From contig OY783203.1 in the NCBI GenBank assembly GCA_963678705.1, positions 4,836,001 to 4,900,000 on the forward strand: DNA of 64,000 nucleotides, read 5' to 3'. The stretch comes from Panorpa germanica (lineage: Eukaryota > Arthropoda > Insecta > Mecoptera > Panorpidae). The position numbers and the translations under genes were made by a program. This document shows positions 10,773 to 21,378 of this stretch, one piece after another. Within the stretch, counting starts at the first letter, position 1. Every line of letters begins with the position of its first letter. The notes beneath the pieces were generated by a model. It searched no databases, was not told the DNA's origin, and saw only the letters and a program-made list of their open reading frames with translations.

Positions 10773-11219
10773 ATGTCATCTGGAGTAACCGTGTCAGATA
10801 TCTGTATGAAAACATATGAAGAAATTAAGAAGGATAAAAAGTATCGTTACGTCATCTTCTTTATAAAAGATGAGAAAGAGATTGACGTAGAAGTGATAGG
10901 TGGAAGAAACGCTAAATATGAAACATTCCTTCATGATTTGCAGAAGGGAGGTTCAGGAGAATGCAGGTATGGCCTTTTTGACTTTGAATATATGCATCAA
11001 TGTCAAGGAACATCTCAGAGCTCTAAGAAACAAAAACTGTTTTTAATGTCCTGGTGTCCAGACACCGCTAAGATTAAAAAGAAGATGTTGTACAGCAGCT
11101 CTTTTGAAGCTTTGAAGAAATCTCTTGTTGGAGTGCAGAAATATATACAAGCAACCGACTTGACAGAGGCTAGTTTGGAGGCTGTGGAAGAAAGACTTAG
11201 AGCTACTGATCGTCAATAA
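10773..11219 (+). CDS. tsr: Cofilin/actin-depolymerizing factor, intronless
   Basis: 148 codons, the same length as fly Twinstar and collinear with it. Cofilin severs and depolymerizes actin filaments in the cytoplasm. Visible family marks are MSSGVTVSD at the start, with Ser3 (the LIM-kinase regulatory site) kept, the invariant block ECRYGLFDFEYMHQCQGTS at about residues 66-84, and the actin-binding long helix PDTAKIKKKMLYSSSFEALK. The end LRATDRQ is also conserved. The stretch VIGGRNAKYETFLHDLQKGG is the more divergent part. No intron interrupts the frame, whereas cofilin genes in insects are normally split, so this may be a retrocopy that kept its frame. It could also be the main gene after intron loss. 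AATAAA lies at 11363-11368. No poly(A) remnant or flanking duplication is obvious. The symbol means orthology to tsr-type cofilin, not proof that it is the ancestral locus. Confidence 0.93.
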   Translation: MSSGVTVSDICMKTYEEIKKDKKYRYVIFFIKDEKEIDVEVIGGRNAKYETFLHDLQKGGSGECRYGLFDFEYMHQCQGTSQSSKKQKLFLMSWCPDTAKIKKKMLYSSSFEALKKSLVGVQKYIQATDLTEASLEAVEERLRATDRQ

Positions 11220-11705
11220 TTACTCGATACAAAACAGACACTCCTAAGAAACAAAAATTCATTTATACATGTATACAAATGCGCTCTAAAATTAAATATA
11301 AATTAGGATGTACTGAGAATATTTTAAATTTTTATAGGTTAGCTTATATTCGGAGTTAAACAAATAAATTAGTTCAGTTTTTAAAATGTTTCATTTGTTT
11401 TTGTAATATTTTGTATGATACATCATCTCACACTGTCTTTCATAATGTTCTGATTTGTTTTGTGATGGTGAAGGGAGTGAAGTGTAAACAGTTTGAAGTG
11501 TACTTCTTTCGCCCTTCCTTCTCTTCAGATGTTAAGTCGACGAAAATATTAGTTCACAGAGATATAATATTCCAACAGAAGCCGCCTAAAGCGGTTTATT
11601 CCATGTCCAATAATTTTACTCTTAAGTGATAGTATCCTGGGCAATAGCTGCATTCATCACGCGGTTAGCTACTTTTAATGACTGTCTAGTGCAATTTAAA
11701 TAACG

Positions 11706-11950
11706 CAATTTGGTGAAGTGCCCTATTTAGTGACGTTTCTATCACTATTTCACTTCAATTATAGTTCGCATCAACTTTATCTTCATTTGTATTCCGACAG
11801 GTGGAGTAATTTCGCCATTTGTAACCGATAAAGTAGACATTTTATATGAAAAAATGTGAGAAACTAAACTGTAAATGAACTCTTTTATGACAAAAAAATC
11901 ATGACGCATCTTCAGTATGATGTCAAAGTGACTCCAAAATGTTTACTGGG
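11706..11950. mobile_element. Short CCCAGTAAAC element, left end degraded
   Basis: CAATTTGGTGAAGTGCCCTA on the left and ACTCCAAAATGTTTACTGGG on the right. The interior is shared with 51795-52023 and 28597-28829 in inverse orientation (TTTCACTTCAATTATAGTTC, TTTGTATTCCGACAGGTGGA). Non-coding. Confidence 0.8.
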
Positions 11951-12322
11951 TAGTGTATTAATACATGGCAGTTGACATGAGTTGTGCGGGAAATTCAAAG
12001 AGTTACCCAAATAAAAATTAACAAAAACAACCTCGGAAAAATGAGTTCACTAGCCCATTATTAATCATTCTATTCATAACTGATTTTAGGTGTATTTTGC
12101 ACTTATTAATTATAACTTAACTTAATAATATTGTAATCAAATGATGTTATACTTTGGTACATACTCGCAATACATCGTAATCGAATAGTGCGTGATATTA
12201 CATTATGTGTCAGTGGAGCTTTATCAGGTCATGTAATACGGTTTGTTTGAAGTTTCACTTCAAATTAGTAAAATTTATTTAATATATTTTATAACGACCA
12301 GTTAAGTTTGAATGTTTTCTTA
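11951..12322. other. AT-rich spacer, no gene seen
   Basis: No coding signal or named repeat recognised. Confidence 0.45.
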
Positions 12323-12326
12323 TTAA

Positions 12327-13035
12327 GGAGGTACAGGACGTACCGTCAATGCAAAAAGTTTATCTCTCGGTAATACGAAATGCAAAATACGAAGTACATG
12401 AGGGACGAGCACATATTGGGACTGTACCTTTGAAAATGAATTTTTCAATTCCCTATTAAACTGCTTTTTGCTTGTTAATGCATGATTTTTTATGTATATA
12501 ATAGTTAAATAAATTAAAAATTACCTGTAATTAATATCAAATTTATATTAATTTGCAACGCTGCAAATTTACGTGTGTTGACGCATGCGTGATTTAGTTC
12601 TTTGACAAATAAATTGTTATATTTTATATAACATTTATTCCAATTTTGAATTACCCGCTCAAATTGGCATTTGCAACGTTGCCGGCTTATAACCTACATT
12701 TACTGTTTCTTACTGGTTTTATTTAAATATTTTCGTATATAGGTATCCTTTTGATAATTTTCTTTTTGCAATAGTTACAGAAAAGATTTTTTTATATACA
12801 CCTAGTTTTTGAAAGCAGTGTCACCATTTTTTTATAGTTAAAAGTTATATTATGTGGTGAAATTGAGCTAAAAATTATGATTTGTATGGAAAATGACTAT
12901 TTTTAATCATGTATAAAAAGAAAACTATGAACCCTAGGTCTCTAAAATTTTGAGACAGCATGTATTTTAACTATTTGTATCGACCCTCCAAATTTCACAA
13001 CGTTTTCATCATTTACGCTAACGTCCTATACCTCC
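12327..13035. mobile_element. TTAA-flanked non-autonomous DNA element
   Basis: TTAA at 12323-12326 and 13036-13039 bracket inverted ends GGAGGTACAGGACGT and ACGTCCTATACCTCC (14 of 15 positions inverse). TTAA target duplications are used by piggyBac and Kolobok elements. The ends do not start with the usual piggyBac CCC, so Kolobok or an unnamed group is as likely. The 709-bp body has no transposase frame. Confidence 0.75.
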
Positions 13036-13039
13036 TTAA

Positions 13040-13864
13040 ATATAACTGTAGTATAGAGTAATTCATATTTCAATTATTTCTGAAGATCCAATATTTATAA
13101 CTGCTCAAAACAAATACAAGATGGCCAAAAAGAAATAAATCTACCCATATGTCAAAGGGCTTTATATTACGAACATATACCCTTAGATCATTTTTAGTAG
13201 GTCCAGAATTGACTCCCCTAGCATTTTATTGTATACAGCTCCAATAAGAGTCACTTGGATCGGTCGCCATATTGCAGTGGGCGTTACTTTCATTTGTCAA
13301 TAAACAGTGAACTTTCTTCCTGTATGGAAAAACATCAGGAAAGAGGAATTTCAACCATGTCAGCATTTTTTTCATCTACACAGCAAATATTTTATAAGAC
13401 CCATTTTTAGTGTATCTCGCATAGGAAAGTAAAAGTTAAAATTGTAGAAGTTTCTATTACGGACTGATATTTATGATATGATAATTATAATTTTGACCCA
13501 AATTTATACGCATTTGCACATCGCATTAATTGAATAAATCAATTTGAATAACTTTTTTTGTGTATGTCTTTGCATATTTAAGGGCAAATGCATATTTTTC
13601 TCGATTTTACATATTTCTTAAGCATTTCTTAATACAATTGATTTAACTTAAAAGTTAACGACTCGATTTAACTATTTAACATGATTTTTTTTAGGTGTTT
13701 ACTCCATGTTTACGACTATATTTGATTGATCGCAATCATAAATATCAATAAAGCTGAAAAGTACGAATATAATAAGAACGCTCCATGAAAATTATAATCA
13801 GAATCACTAGGGTACATTTATTTAATATTGGTAATTCAAAATCATAACTTAACTAGAGTTTACC
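13040..13864. other. AT-rich spacer, no gene seen
   Basis: No coding signal. Low-complexity AT sequence with no repeat pair that I could place elsewhere. Confidence 0.4.
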
Positions 13865-14135
13865 CCCGAAATTTTAATTCCAATTTTAAATTGAAATATT
13901 TAACTCGTTCTATATTAATTTTACATATAACAACAAATAATTTTTCATATAAACTGACTAAAAAATTTATTTCTTTCAACAAAATATAAAATATTTTCAA
14001 TTTATTCGTTAGTTGACCAACTTTTTTTCAAAATGTGGGAATTTTTTTTTCGATTTGTAAATTAGGTACCAAAGTTAGCCCATATAGAAAATTTCAACTT
14101 CCTAGCACAATTTTTACTCTCGGCAAAACCCGCCC
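13865..14135. repeat. Dispersed AT-rich repeat, copy 2 of 3
   Basis: Longest copy. The distal part (TAAATTAGGTACCAAAGTTA, GCCCATAT) also occurs at 18700-18730. A C-rich stretch (CCCGCCCCCGTGCCCCC) follows at about 14128. Confidence 0.65.
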
Positions 14136-15355
14136 CCGTGCCCCCAATTAAAATTTTAATTTCTTTTTTTCTGAACGTGATATTTAATTATTACACAATC
14201 AAAAATTTGAGTTTTCTCCAAAGTTCCCTACCGGGCCCCCCAAATTTCACAGGAAATTCAGGGAAAAATCCAAGGACGGCAAAAGTCTTAGAATATTTTT
14301 CTCTACGAAATAGGAAATTTTCAAAATATCGCCAGGGCCGTTTCCGATTTACCATACGAATTTCGGACACATATAAGAATATAAATAAAAACCTGGAACA
14401 TGATAATATAGGATTTCATAAATGTTAATAAACGTACACATTAGACGACAGGGTAGATTAGACAATTAGAAATTAGAAAAACCACCAAAGTGGTAAATTT
14501 TCAGATCTCGTATGCCAGAAATATATGTAATATGCGATATGGAATATATTTTATTCGTCCCTGAAGAGATCATACTGCAATCTACGTAATGGACCAGTGG
14601 AATAATTAATAAACTGAACAGAATATTCAGATGTCACTTAATAATAAATCCTATTCAATAAAGAATAGTATTATTTGAATATTTATCTTGACTTATTGTT
14701 TAGCGCCTAATTAGCAGGCAACTATAAAAACATCATACCAAATATTAATCACTGAACACACCTCACTTTCACATTAGATTGTTTAATAATATTTATAGAA
14801 TAATTACATACTACAATTACAAGAAAAAATCACTACATTTAACACAGTCACTCTTGATGAACAGAACTAACTAACTTCTTACTTTCGATGCCCAATATAA
14901 TATTCTTACTACAACTAACCTAACCTAAATTCTTGAATAGTTAGTTCCACAATATTTATCTCATGGATTTTATAGAACAAAAGCCTAGTACAAGAATAGA
15001 ATTTATATTTTACAATCTTTAACCCTTTAATGTCACAGCATCATCTTGGGTCCAGCTTAGACGTATTGTTCAATATATTTTTATGTTTAAAGGTAAAACC
15101 ATAAAGTAATAATTCCATGTGTATCAATTGTGAACGAATTGGCATTTGAATTACATTTTAAACAACACATTGTATTTTTATAGATTGCGTAGACAGTACG
15201 ACACAATAAATCAAGAAAAAAACTACAATAAAACTAAGAGAATAACAGAATGACTGGAATTCTGTGCAAGTTCTAATAAGTATTACACCACACACACGGA
15301 CAGGACCACTTTTGGGATTTTTGTGTATAAGTTAAAATGATAGAATTGTGTATGG
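14136..15355. other. Spacer, no supported gene
   Basis: A 96-codon frame at 14138-14428 runs over repeat-like, C-rich DNA and has no recognisable domain. The remainder is AT-rich. Confidence 0.4.
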
Positions 15356-15363
15356 TATCTAAT

Positions 15364-16228
15364 CAGTGGCGTAGCTTGCCTTAGAGGGGCCCTGTATCAA
15401 AATTTGATGGGGGCCTAAATGATGGGTAAAAAAATTTCATAAAAGGAACAAAAACGCTTGCATTGAATTAAAATAATTATATATTGTTTGTACGTTACTA
15501 CGTACAATTAAATCTCCTAGGAACTAAACTAGCCAAACAATTCAAATCAAATATACACTTTTTTAGCATTTTGTTCGGCGAACTTATTTATTAAATCATT
15601 CGTAGTTGACGACGATTTAAGTTTTTCAAATTTTCTGCCTCTATAGACTGATAGCCTTTCCTGTCCCATAGAGGTGTTTAGATAATTTTTTATCAGTTTT
15701 AATTTCGTAAAATTTCGTTTAACTGTTGCACTTATAACCGGAAGGTTCAAGAATAGAAAGCATGCTGTTATTACCTCCGAAAAACTAGATGCAAGGCTAT
15801 TGAATTTTATCAGAAATAATTCCATGAGTTCCTTAATGGAATGAATTTTCTGAATTTCAGATTTTAAGATGTTTTAAAAACAATGAATTGTTTATAAAGA
15901 TCAGCTGATATGTCTTTACTGTATTTAGCTCATCAAAAGAACGCTTCGTTATCTTCTTTCTTTTATTTTTGAAAACAGTTCTTACTCCCCACTCTTTTGC
16001 TAGATCTCTGGACTCCTTTATGCAAACCATGGAATGAATTTTAATTTCTTATTTCACTCAGTCAATTCAAAAGATTACTTAGTAAAATGCTAGCTTTCTG
16101 TAAGTCATTAATTTCATGCTGTAATGCTTTAGAAACAGGATTAATGATTTCAAATAGTGAAGAAAAAAAAGAATATTTACTTACACACGTTTGGGGCCCC
16201 TATACCCCGAGGGCCACTGCCGCCACTG
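15364..16228 (-). mobile_element. Degenerate hAT transposon with 8-bp target duplication
   Basis: The left end is CAGTGGCGTAGCTTGCCTTA and the right end is the inverse of CAGTGGCGGCAGTGGCCCTC, both G/C-rich in an AT-rich setting. The flanks TATCTAAT (15356-15363) and CATCTAAT (16229-16236) are an 8-bp hAT-type target duplication with one change. It carries the remains of a transposase on the minus strand. Confidence 0.85.
15547..15825 (-). pseudogene. hAT transposase C-terminal (dimerisation) remnant
   Basis: 92 open codons resembling the hAT C-terminal dimerisation domain. FLNLPVISATVKRNFTKLKL fits the family pattern of a short helix, then S-x-x-x-E-R-x-F-S-x-L-K (here the Glu is replaced by Lys), followed by IKNYLNTSMGQERLS. 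Upstream on the same strand (15840-16190) more transposase-like sequence continues, but with several stops. The catalytic part cannot be followed. Closest in style to ZMYM-type hAT transposases, by memory of motifs only. Confidence 0.8.
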
Positions 16229-16236
16229 CATCTAAT

Positions 16237-16897
16237 ATAAAATGACGTCCATATGATTCCAATATTTATTTTTAGCTAAAGTGTAATGGTCCAATGTTTA
16301 AAGGCAAGAGTGGGTAATTTAAATTCGGAAGATTGAGGATAAAAATTAGATTGGGCTGAGCTTGTGGTGCAATACGCAGATTCGCATTAAATAATGAAGT
16401 TTTAAACAGTTTTTTGTGGTGCGGGTCCCAGTGTATATAAAAGCAGCCTATATAAAAGTAGCATTTCTCAGGGATCACACATATTTTGTGCTAAAAAGAT
16501 GGTTTTATAGTTAACGAACTACTAGCAGTGGTGCAATGAATGTCGTCAGTATAAAGGGTCCCCCAGGAGCAAAAATGAGTACTTGATTTTAAATTTAACA
16601 TGACAAAACAGATTAAGTTTGGGGCCATCCTGGTAATTTCGTGCTATGCTGACCCCCCCCCCCCCCCGTTATTGTCAGCATATGACGTCACAACGCTTCT
16701 GACACGTGCCCTTCCCATGGCATGTGACGTAATTTATGGATTACTTAGGATTAGAGAACTAGAAATGACTTGTTATAGTAAAATTTGTTTTATTGTTAGT
16801 TATCGGAAACATATTATTGAATCAATGTAATTAATAAAAAAATCTATTTAAAATGTATAAAAAACATAACAACCCGATAATAAACTTTTGACACATA
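16237..16897. other. Spacer with poly-C run
   Basis: Contains a run of 16 C around 16652-16667 and a GTGACGTAATTTATGGA piece near 16726 that recurs, varied or inverted, near 35650 and 47326. This hints at a further dispersed repeat. AATAAA for the minus-strand methyltransferase is at 16789-16794. Confidence 0.45.
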
Positions 16898-19195
16898 TTA
16901 AATATTTTTGAGTATGACTGTACAATAAACCATTGGTATTTCAACTATGTTAACATTGTTTCTTATCTTTGTAAATTTAGCAATATTAATTTCTTCAGCA
17001 AGTTTGGTCCTAAAATAGAAGTAATCATCACCCACAAGTTCGGCTTCAACATTCATTTCCCTTTGAAAAGCCTCTGAAACAATTATAATAACCGTTAAAG
17101 TTTAACTAGAATATTTGTCAATTGGTTTTATCATATGAAATGTAATGTTGAGAGTGTTTATTTGATGCCAGAAACTGTGTGTTCGGGTGCGATCCCCGGA
17201 CCAGAGCTATATTTTCCTGGGTTGGTTGTTGTTAAAGTTTAATTGATGAGGTGAGAGCTCACAAATATGATAAAGTGGTGTAGCTAACATATACGAGGCC
17301 ACAACACCATAAAAACTGCCTACAATAATAGTAGGTCGTCGGTGATAGGACTCAGGATGAAAAATATGACGATGTTAAATAAGTAAATTGAAAAAAAGAA
17401 TACAATGTTTTTAACACAGTAGGCTGATTAACTGAAAAATAGTTTCAAGTCTTCTTAGAGGCCATGCTACTCGAATACTATTCTTGCAACTAAAACTAAT
17501 ATTACAACTAAATCTAAAAGAATACGTGGGAATGATACTTTAGTCTGTTGAAGTTTAGAAATATCAAAGAATGTTTTGCACAAGTATTGTAAAATGTACC
17601 AATAAAGCAAATATTCCTTAATAGGCCTGTGTCTTATGTCTTAATTTCTATAAAAGTGTACTATTACTATATATTGATAAAGTGGGTTACTAGAACCTCA
17701 AATGTTCAATTATTTTTTAATAACTCCTTATATGTTAAGAGATATTAACAATTAAAAAAGTCATTTTGTCTCTTTAATTATTAAAGGGATTCAACGTTGT
17801 ACACATTCAATACACACAACCAATAAAATTTCAATATAATGTATAAAATATATTATTCAATATATAAATAAAATAAAAACTTATTATTACCAACAGCTAC
17901 AAAACATTACCACAGCAATGACCTACTCAACAAATAACTGACGTTAAAATGCATTTCACGTCATAAAAATATGGCCGACATTTCTAGCGGTAAAACTACA
18001 ATTCAAATTTTTAATTGCTATATCTCCGTCAACATTTAGATATTTAATAAAATAGACACGCCAATACACATTTATTAACATCAACTTCAATAAACAATTG
18101 CAAAATCGACCACTAAAAAATGAGGACACAAGCCCATTAGTATAATCTTACCTTGAAATACACGGAAGTAAGTAAACGATATTAACATGTGTTTAATGTT
18201 AACTTGATTAATATAATTACGTTTAAAACCACACTCTTCTGCAGTAAAGAGTAGTTGGTTGAGTATAAACTTCTGAGAAGTACATTTTTGGAATGGTGAC
18301 ATTCCCATAATCGAGTCATCAAAATATGGTTTCAGTTTTTCGTCTTCCAATAATTTATCAAGAAGTTCATACATATCATTTTTTGATTCACTCCAAATAA
18401 TCGCAATTGCTTCAGGTTTCATCAGCTTCTTAAGGTTTTGGAAGGTAGTTCTGAAATGAAATGGTAAATGTGAAATCTTTGGAATCTATTTAGTTGAGAA
18501 AATCCGTCATCGGACTGCGCATTTTTGACAATTTTCTTTTTTCATCATGTAAAGAAGTCAAACCTGGAATCGTAGTCGCGATAAGCTAAGCGCTGGTTTT
18601 TCACATAAAAAAAATTATTTTTTAAACAAAATATAAAATCTTTTCAATATATTCGTTATTTGACCAGCTTCTTTTCAAAATTTGCGATTTTTTTTCGAAT
18701 CGTAAATTAGGTACCAAAGTTAGCCCATATACAAAATTGCAACTTTCTAGCACAATTTTTAATATTATTAACACAATATTATATTTTCTATAAAATTAAT
18801 TACATTTAACATACATACTTTACTTGAAGCAGCCAATGAAAGTCCCACATGACAAACACATGATCATATTTTTCATAAATTATTTCATTTGATATTTTAT
18901 TCTCAAGATCCATTTGCTTAAACATTATTCTAGGTGCGTCCTCTTTGTAATCTGCAGCTGCTTTGCGTATTTTACTCCAGCTGCTGTCCACACCTACAAT
19001 TCTTGTTATAGTGGTTGGCAAGAATGGCACCAAGTTTGTCATCATTTCAGTACCGTCACCACATCCTATGACCAAAGCCGATACTTTTTTGATATTCCCG
19101 ATGCCAAGAATATTTTTGTAGATGTATATTATCTCCCTACAGTATTCTTTTCGGGCTTGTATATGATTTTCTTTTATTTCTGTTGTTTTTTCCAT
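16898..19195 (-). CDS. Juvenile hormone acid methyltransferase-like protein, three exons
   Basis: Class I SAM-dependent methyltransferase of the JHAMT type; the insect family includes the enzyme that methylates JH or farnesoic acid. Exons on the minus strand are 19195-18819, 18450-18152 and 17073-16898 (377+299+176 = 852 bases, 283 residues, a normal family length). The SAM-binding motif I is ALVIGCGDGTEM near residue 40, followed by the acidic IVGVDSS at strand 2 and MDLEN. The exon 1 donor is taken as AA|GTATGT rather than CAA|GTAAAG, because only that choice keeps exon 2 in frame. It gives HWLLQVKTTFQNLKKLMKP, which matches the HW…F.N…LLKP spacing of the family. The exon 3 acceptor is TTTCAG|AGG; it contains DDYFYFRTKLAEE and ends at the TAA at 16898. 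A SINE sits in intron 2. Insects often have several JHAMT-like paralogues, so JH synthesis itself is not shown. Confidence 0.85.
17150..17400 (+). mobile_element. tRNA-derived SINE copy in methyltransferase intron 2
   Basis: Head with a B-box-like GTGCGATCCCCGG after GTGTGTTCGG. The body (GGTTGTTGTTAAAGTTTAATTGA) and tail (GTCGTCGGTGATAGGACTCA) are shared with the copies near 46365, 52145 and 54545. It is antisense to the host gene. Confidence 0.65.
18590..18770. repeat. Dispersed AT-rich repeat, copy 3 of 3, in methyltransferase intron 1
   Basis: AACAAAATATAAAATCTTTTC, TTATTTGACCAGCTTCTTTTC, GTAAATTAGGTACCAAAGTT and CTAGCACAATTTTTA match 13965-14125. Confidence 0.7.
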
Positions 19196-20532
19196 GATAA
19201 ATCTAAAACTATCAAATATATTTCAAAACATTGATTAAAATATTCAGTCTTTTAGAGTTAGAACATATTAATAGGAGAAGGTGAAAAGCGAAGTCGAGAA
19301 GAGAATAAAATGGATGAATGAGGTTCGAAGCAAGAGAAAGGAAAATAAAGACAAGAGAAAGAAAGCGTGTTAATTTGTAGGATATACATTAAGTCGAGAA
19401 AAAGAACATAGAAAGAGTAAGACCGGGAGGAATATTGCAAGGAAAGTGGAAAGGAAGAGTATGGCAGGCGGATGTAAGGAGAAAGAGTAAAGGCAAGGAA
19501 GATAAACTAGATAGTTTTTAATAGAAAAAAATGAATTGAATTAGATTGGTAAAATTTGTTAATTTAGAAAATGTAATGAGAAATAAATGTAAACAGATTG
19601 TAAGGTCAAGAAGATATATACAATAAAGTAATAATACATACGTACATGCAAATACTTTTAATTGTATAATTAATTTTTTTTACCTTAACGAGTAAAAATT
19701 GAATATTTTAATTGAATTATTTGTTCACACAACTCCACGCGCACAATTCGATGTTTTCTAATAAAATTTAAGTCGAGAGAAATCTTTTGTAAACCTAGTT
19801 TACTTCTTTTGTATTATTATAATTAAAACAGTTAAATATAAACAATTATCACAATAAATTAAATTCTCCAATAATATATAAATAACTGGTTTTGAAATAA
19901 CATTGAATTTTTATATAATAAGATAAATAAGACAATTAGAAAATTATTTCTGTTCAGAAATGTTAGAAATTTAGTAAATAGAGCGTGTAGAATAAAGGTT
20001 TTACTTTTATAGTCGTTTTTTCAATGATAAGTTAACTGTGGTTTATTATTGTTACAATCGATAATTACTGTAGCTTAATCGTTAGTTAACTATGATGGGT
20101 TAGACTCTACTAAAGTGACGTCACAAAATGAAGTGCGTTTGTCCGTTCACAACTCAATTACCATAGTATCTTAGTTAAATTAATCAACAATACATAACTG
20201 GTTTTAAAAATAAAATAGTATTTCTATTTTAAAGATAAGACAATTAAAACCTTCAGAAAACATCCGAAATGTTCAAATCATTGAATCTCAAGTCTAAATA
20301 AATGAAACGGGGTAGAGTGAATCTGTTACTTAAATATCATCAACCTAGGCAAGCCCTAACTTTGCAACTTTAAGTTAAACAATAAGTGTACCACGGCACC
20401 GGTAAGACAAATTTTAATAAATTTGGTCATGTCCAAATTGTGTTAAACGAGACCTAATTTGATATCTGACAACTCTGTTAGGCGGTTAAATTACGCGTAA
20501 GATAATTTTGTTTCAGAATTATAACTCCCAGA
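19196..20532. other. Intergenic region between divergent genes, with a purine-rich block
   Basis: Separates the minus-strand methyltransferase from the plus-strand borealin-like gene, so it should hold both promoters and a borealin 5' exon. 19258-19510 is strongly purine-rich on the plus strand and resembles 22085-22220 (AAAATGGATGAATG, AGCAAGAGAA, GCGTG…TTTGTAGG). No TATA box stands out. Confidence 0.5.
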
Positions 20533-21378
20533 ATGTATAAGAAGAAAAATACACGTAAAAATATGGACCCGCGATTAAAAGAATTTTTGAATCAACTAGA
20601 AAGAGATTATAAAATTAGAATGAAAGAGTTAGAAGTAGCATTCAAAGAACAACTTTCAAATTTAGATGTAACAGCTTCTATAATGAAATTGAGTATCCCT
20701 AATTTGGATCAAACAATGGAGGAATCTGTAAATCAAGAAATTAAGAGACAACAAGAAACAAGCTTACGAAATAATTCGTTTAAAAATAGGGAAAAAACTA
20801 TTTTACAAAAATTTGCTATGAGAAGTAAAATAGTAAATAGCACGCGAACTATAAGAGCTGGTAATACTATTTCGTATAAGTCACCAATACATTCGAAAGT
20901 AGCATCATTTAAGAAAAGATCACCATTCTTGTCTCCTTCATATAAGAAAGCAGTGAAAAGAATATGTCTTTCAAAAACCAATGTAGATACCAAGAAAGGT
21001 AATTGTTGTAAAAAATTACCACTTAATTATAAGACTGCTGTTAAACCATTTGCGTTGGAAACTCCTAAACGGTTAGCACTTTTTAAGAATTTAGAAACTC
21101 CTAAACAGTTGGCACCAGCATTTTCCAGAAGACCAAGGTCTGGTGAAGTTGCGAAATCCGCGTTGGGAACCCCAGTGTTAACGGATGTCTATGTCAAACC
21201 TAACGAAGTCACCAATATTAACATTCCGCTAAAAAATAAAAATATTGTCTTCTTAGGACATGGATCTGACCTTGTCTTGGGTCCAGATGAAGAAATATCA
21301 GAAAACGTCAAGAGGGATTTGAAACAATTTCAGAAACAGTTAGAAATAATAATTTCTTCTTCAATTTCTGAAAATTAG
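20533..21378 (+). CDS. Borealin-like chromosomal passenger complex subunit
   Basis: 281 codons; the Met at codon 11 (MDPRLKEFLNQLERDYKIRM) could also be the start. Borealin links survivin and INCENP in the complex that carries Aurora B to centromeres and the spindle midzone. The N-terminal helix fits borealin in pattern: L..FL..LER….R..ELE, then a Leu-rich turn SIMKLSIPNLD. The middle is basic and Ser/Pro-rich with TP sites (LETPKRLALF, LETPKQLAPA), as expected for a mitotic phosphoprotein. The C-terminus has the GEVAKSALGTPVLTDVYV strand-like block and a final helix (KRDLKQFQKQLEIIISS), as in the borealin dimerisation domain. TTTCAG at 20511-20516, just before the ATG, suggests a 5' noncoding exon. 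AATAAA is at 21410-21415. This is identified by overall pattern, not by a search. Confidence 0.7.
   Translation: MYKKKNTRKNMDPRLKEFLNQLERDYKIRMKELEVAFKEQLSNLDVTASIMKLSIPNLDQTMEESVNQEIKRQQETSLRNNSFKNREKTILQKFAMRSKIVNSTRTIRAGNTISYKSPIHSKVASFKKRSPFLSPSYKKAVKRICLSKTNVDTKKGNCCKKLPLNYKTAVKPFALETPKRLALFKNLETPKQLAPAFSRRPRSGEVAKSALGTPVLTDVYVKPNEVTNINIPLKNKNIVFLGHGSDLVLGPDEEISENVKRDLKQFQKQLEIIISSSISEN

Noticed and set aside
14138-14428. 96-codon frame starting in a C-rich repeat
   Set aside because: Starts in dispersed repeat sequence and has no recognisable domain or codon signal.
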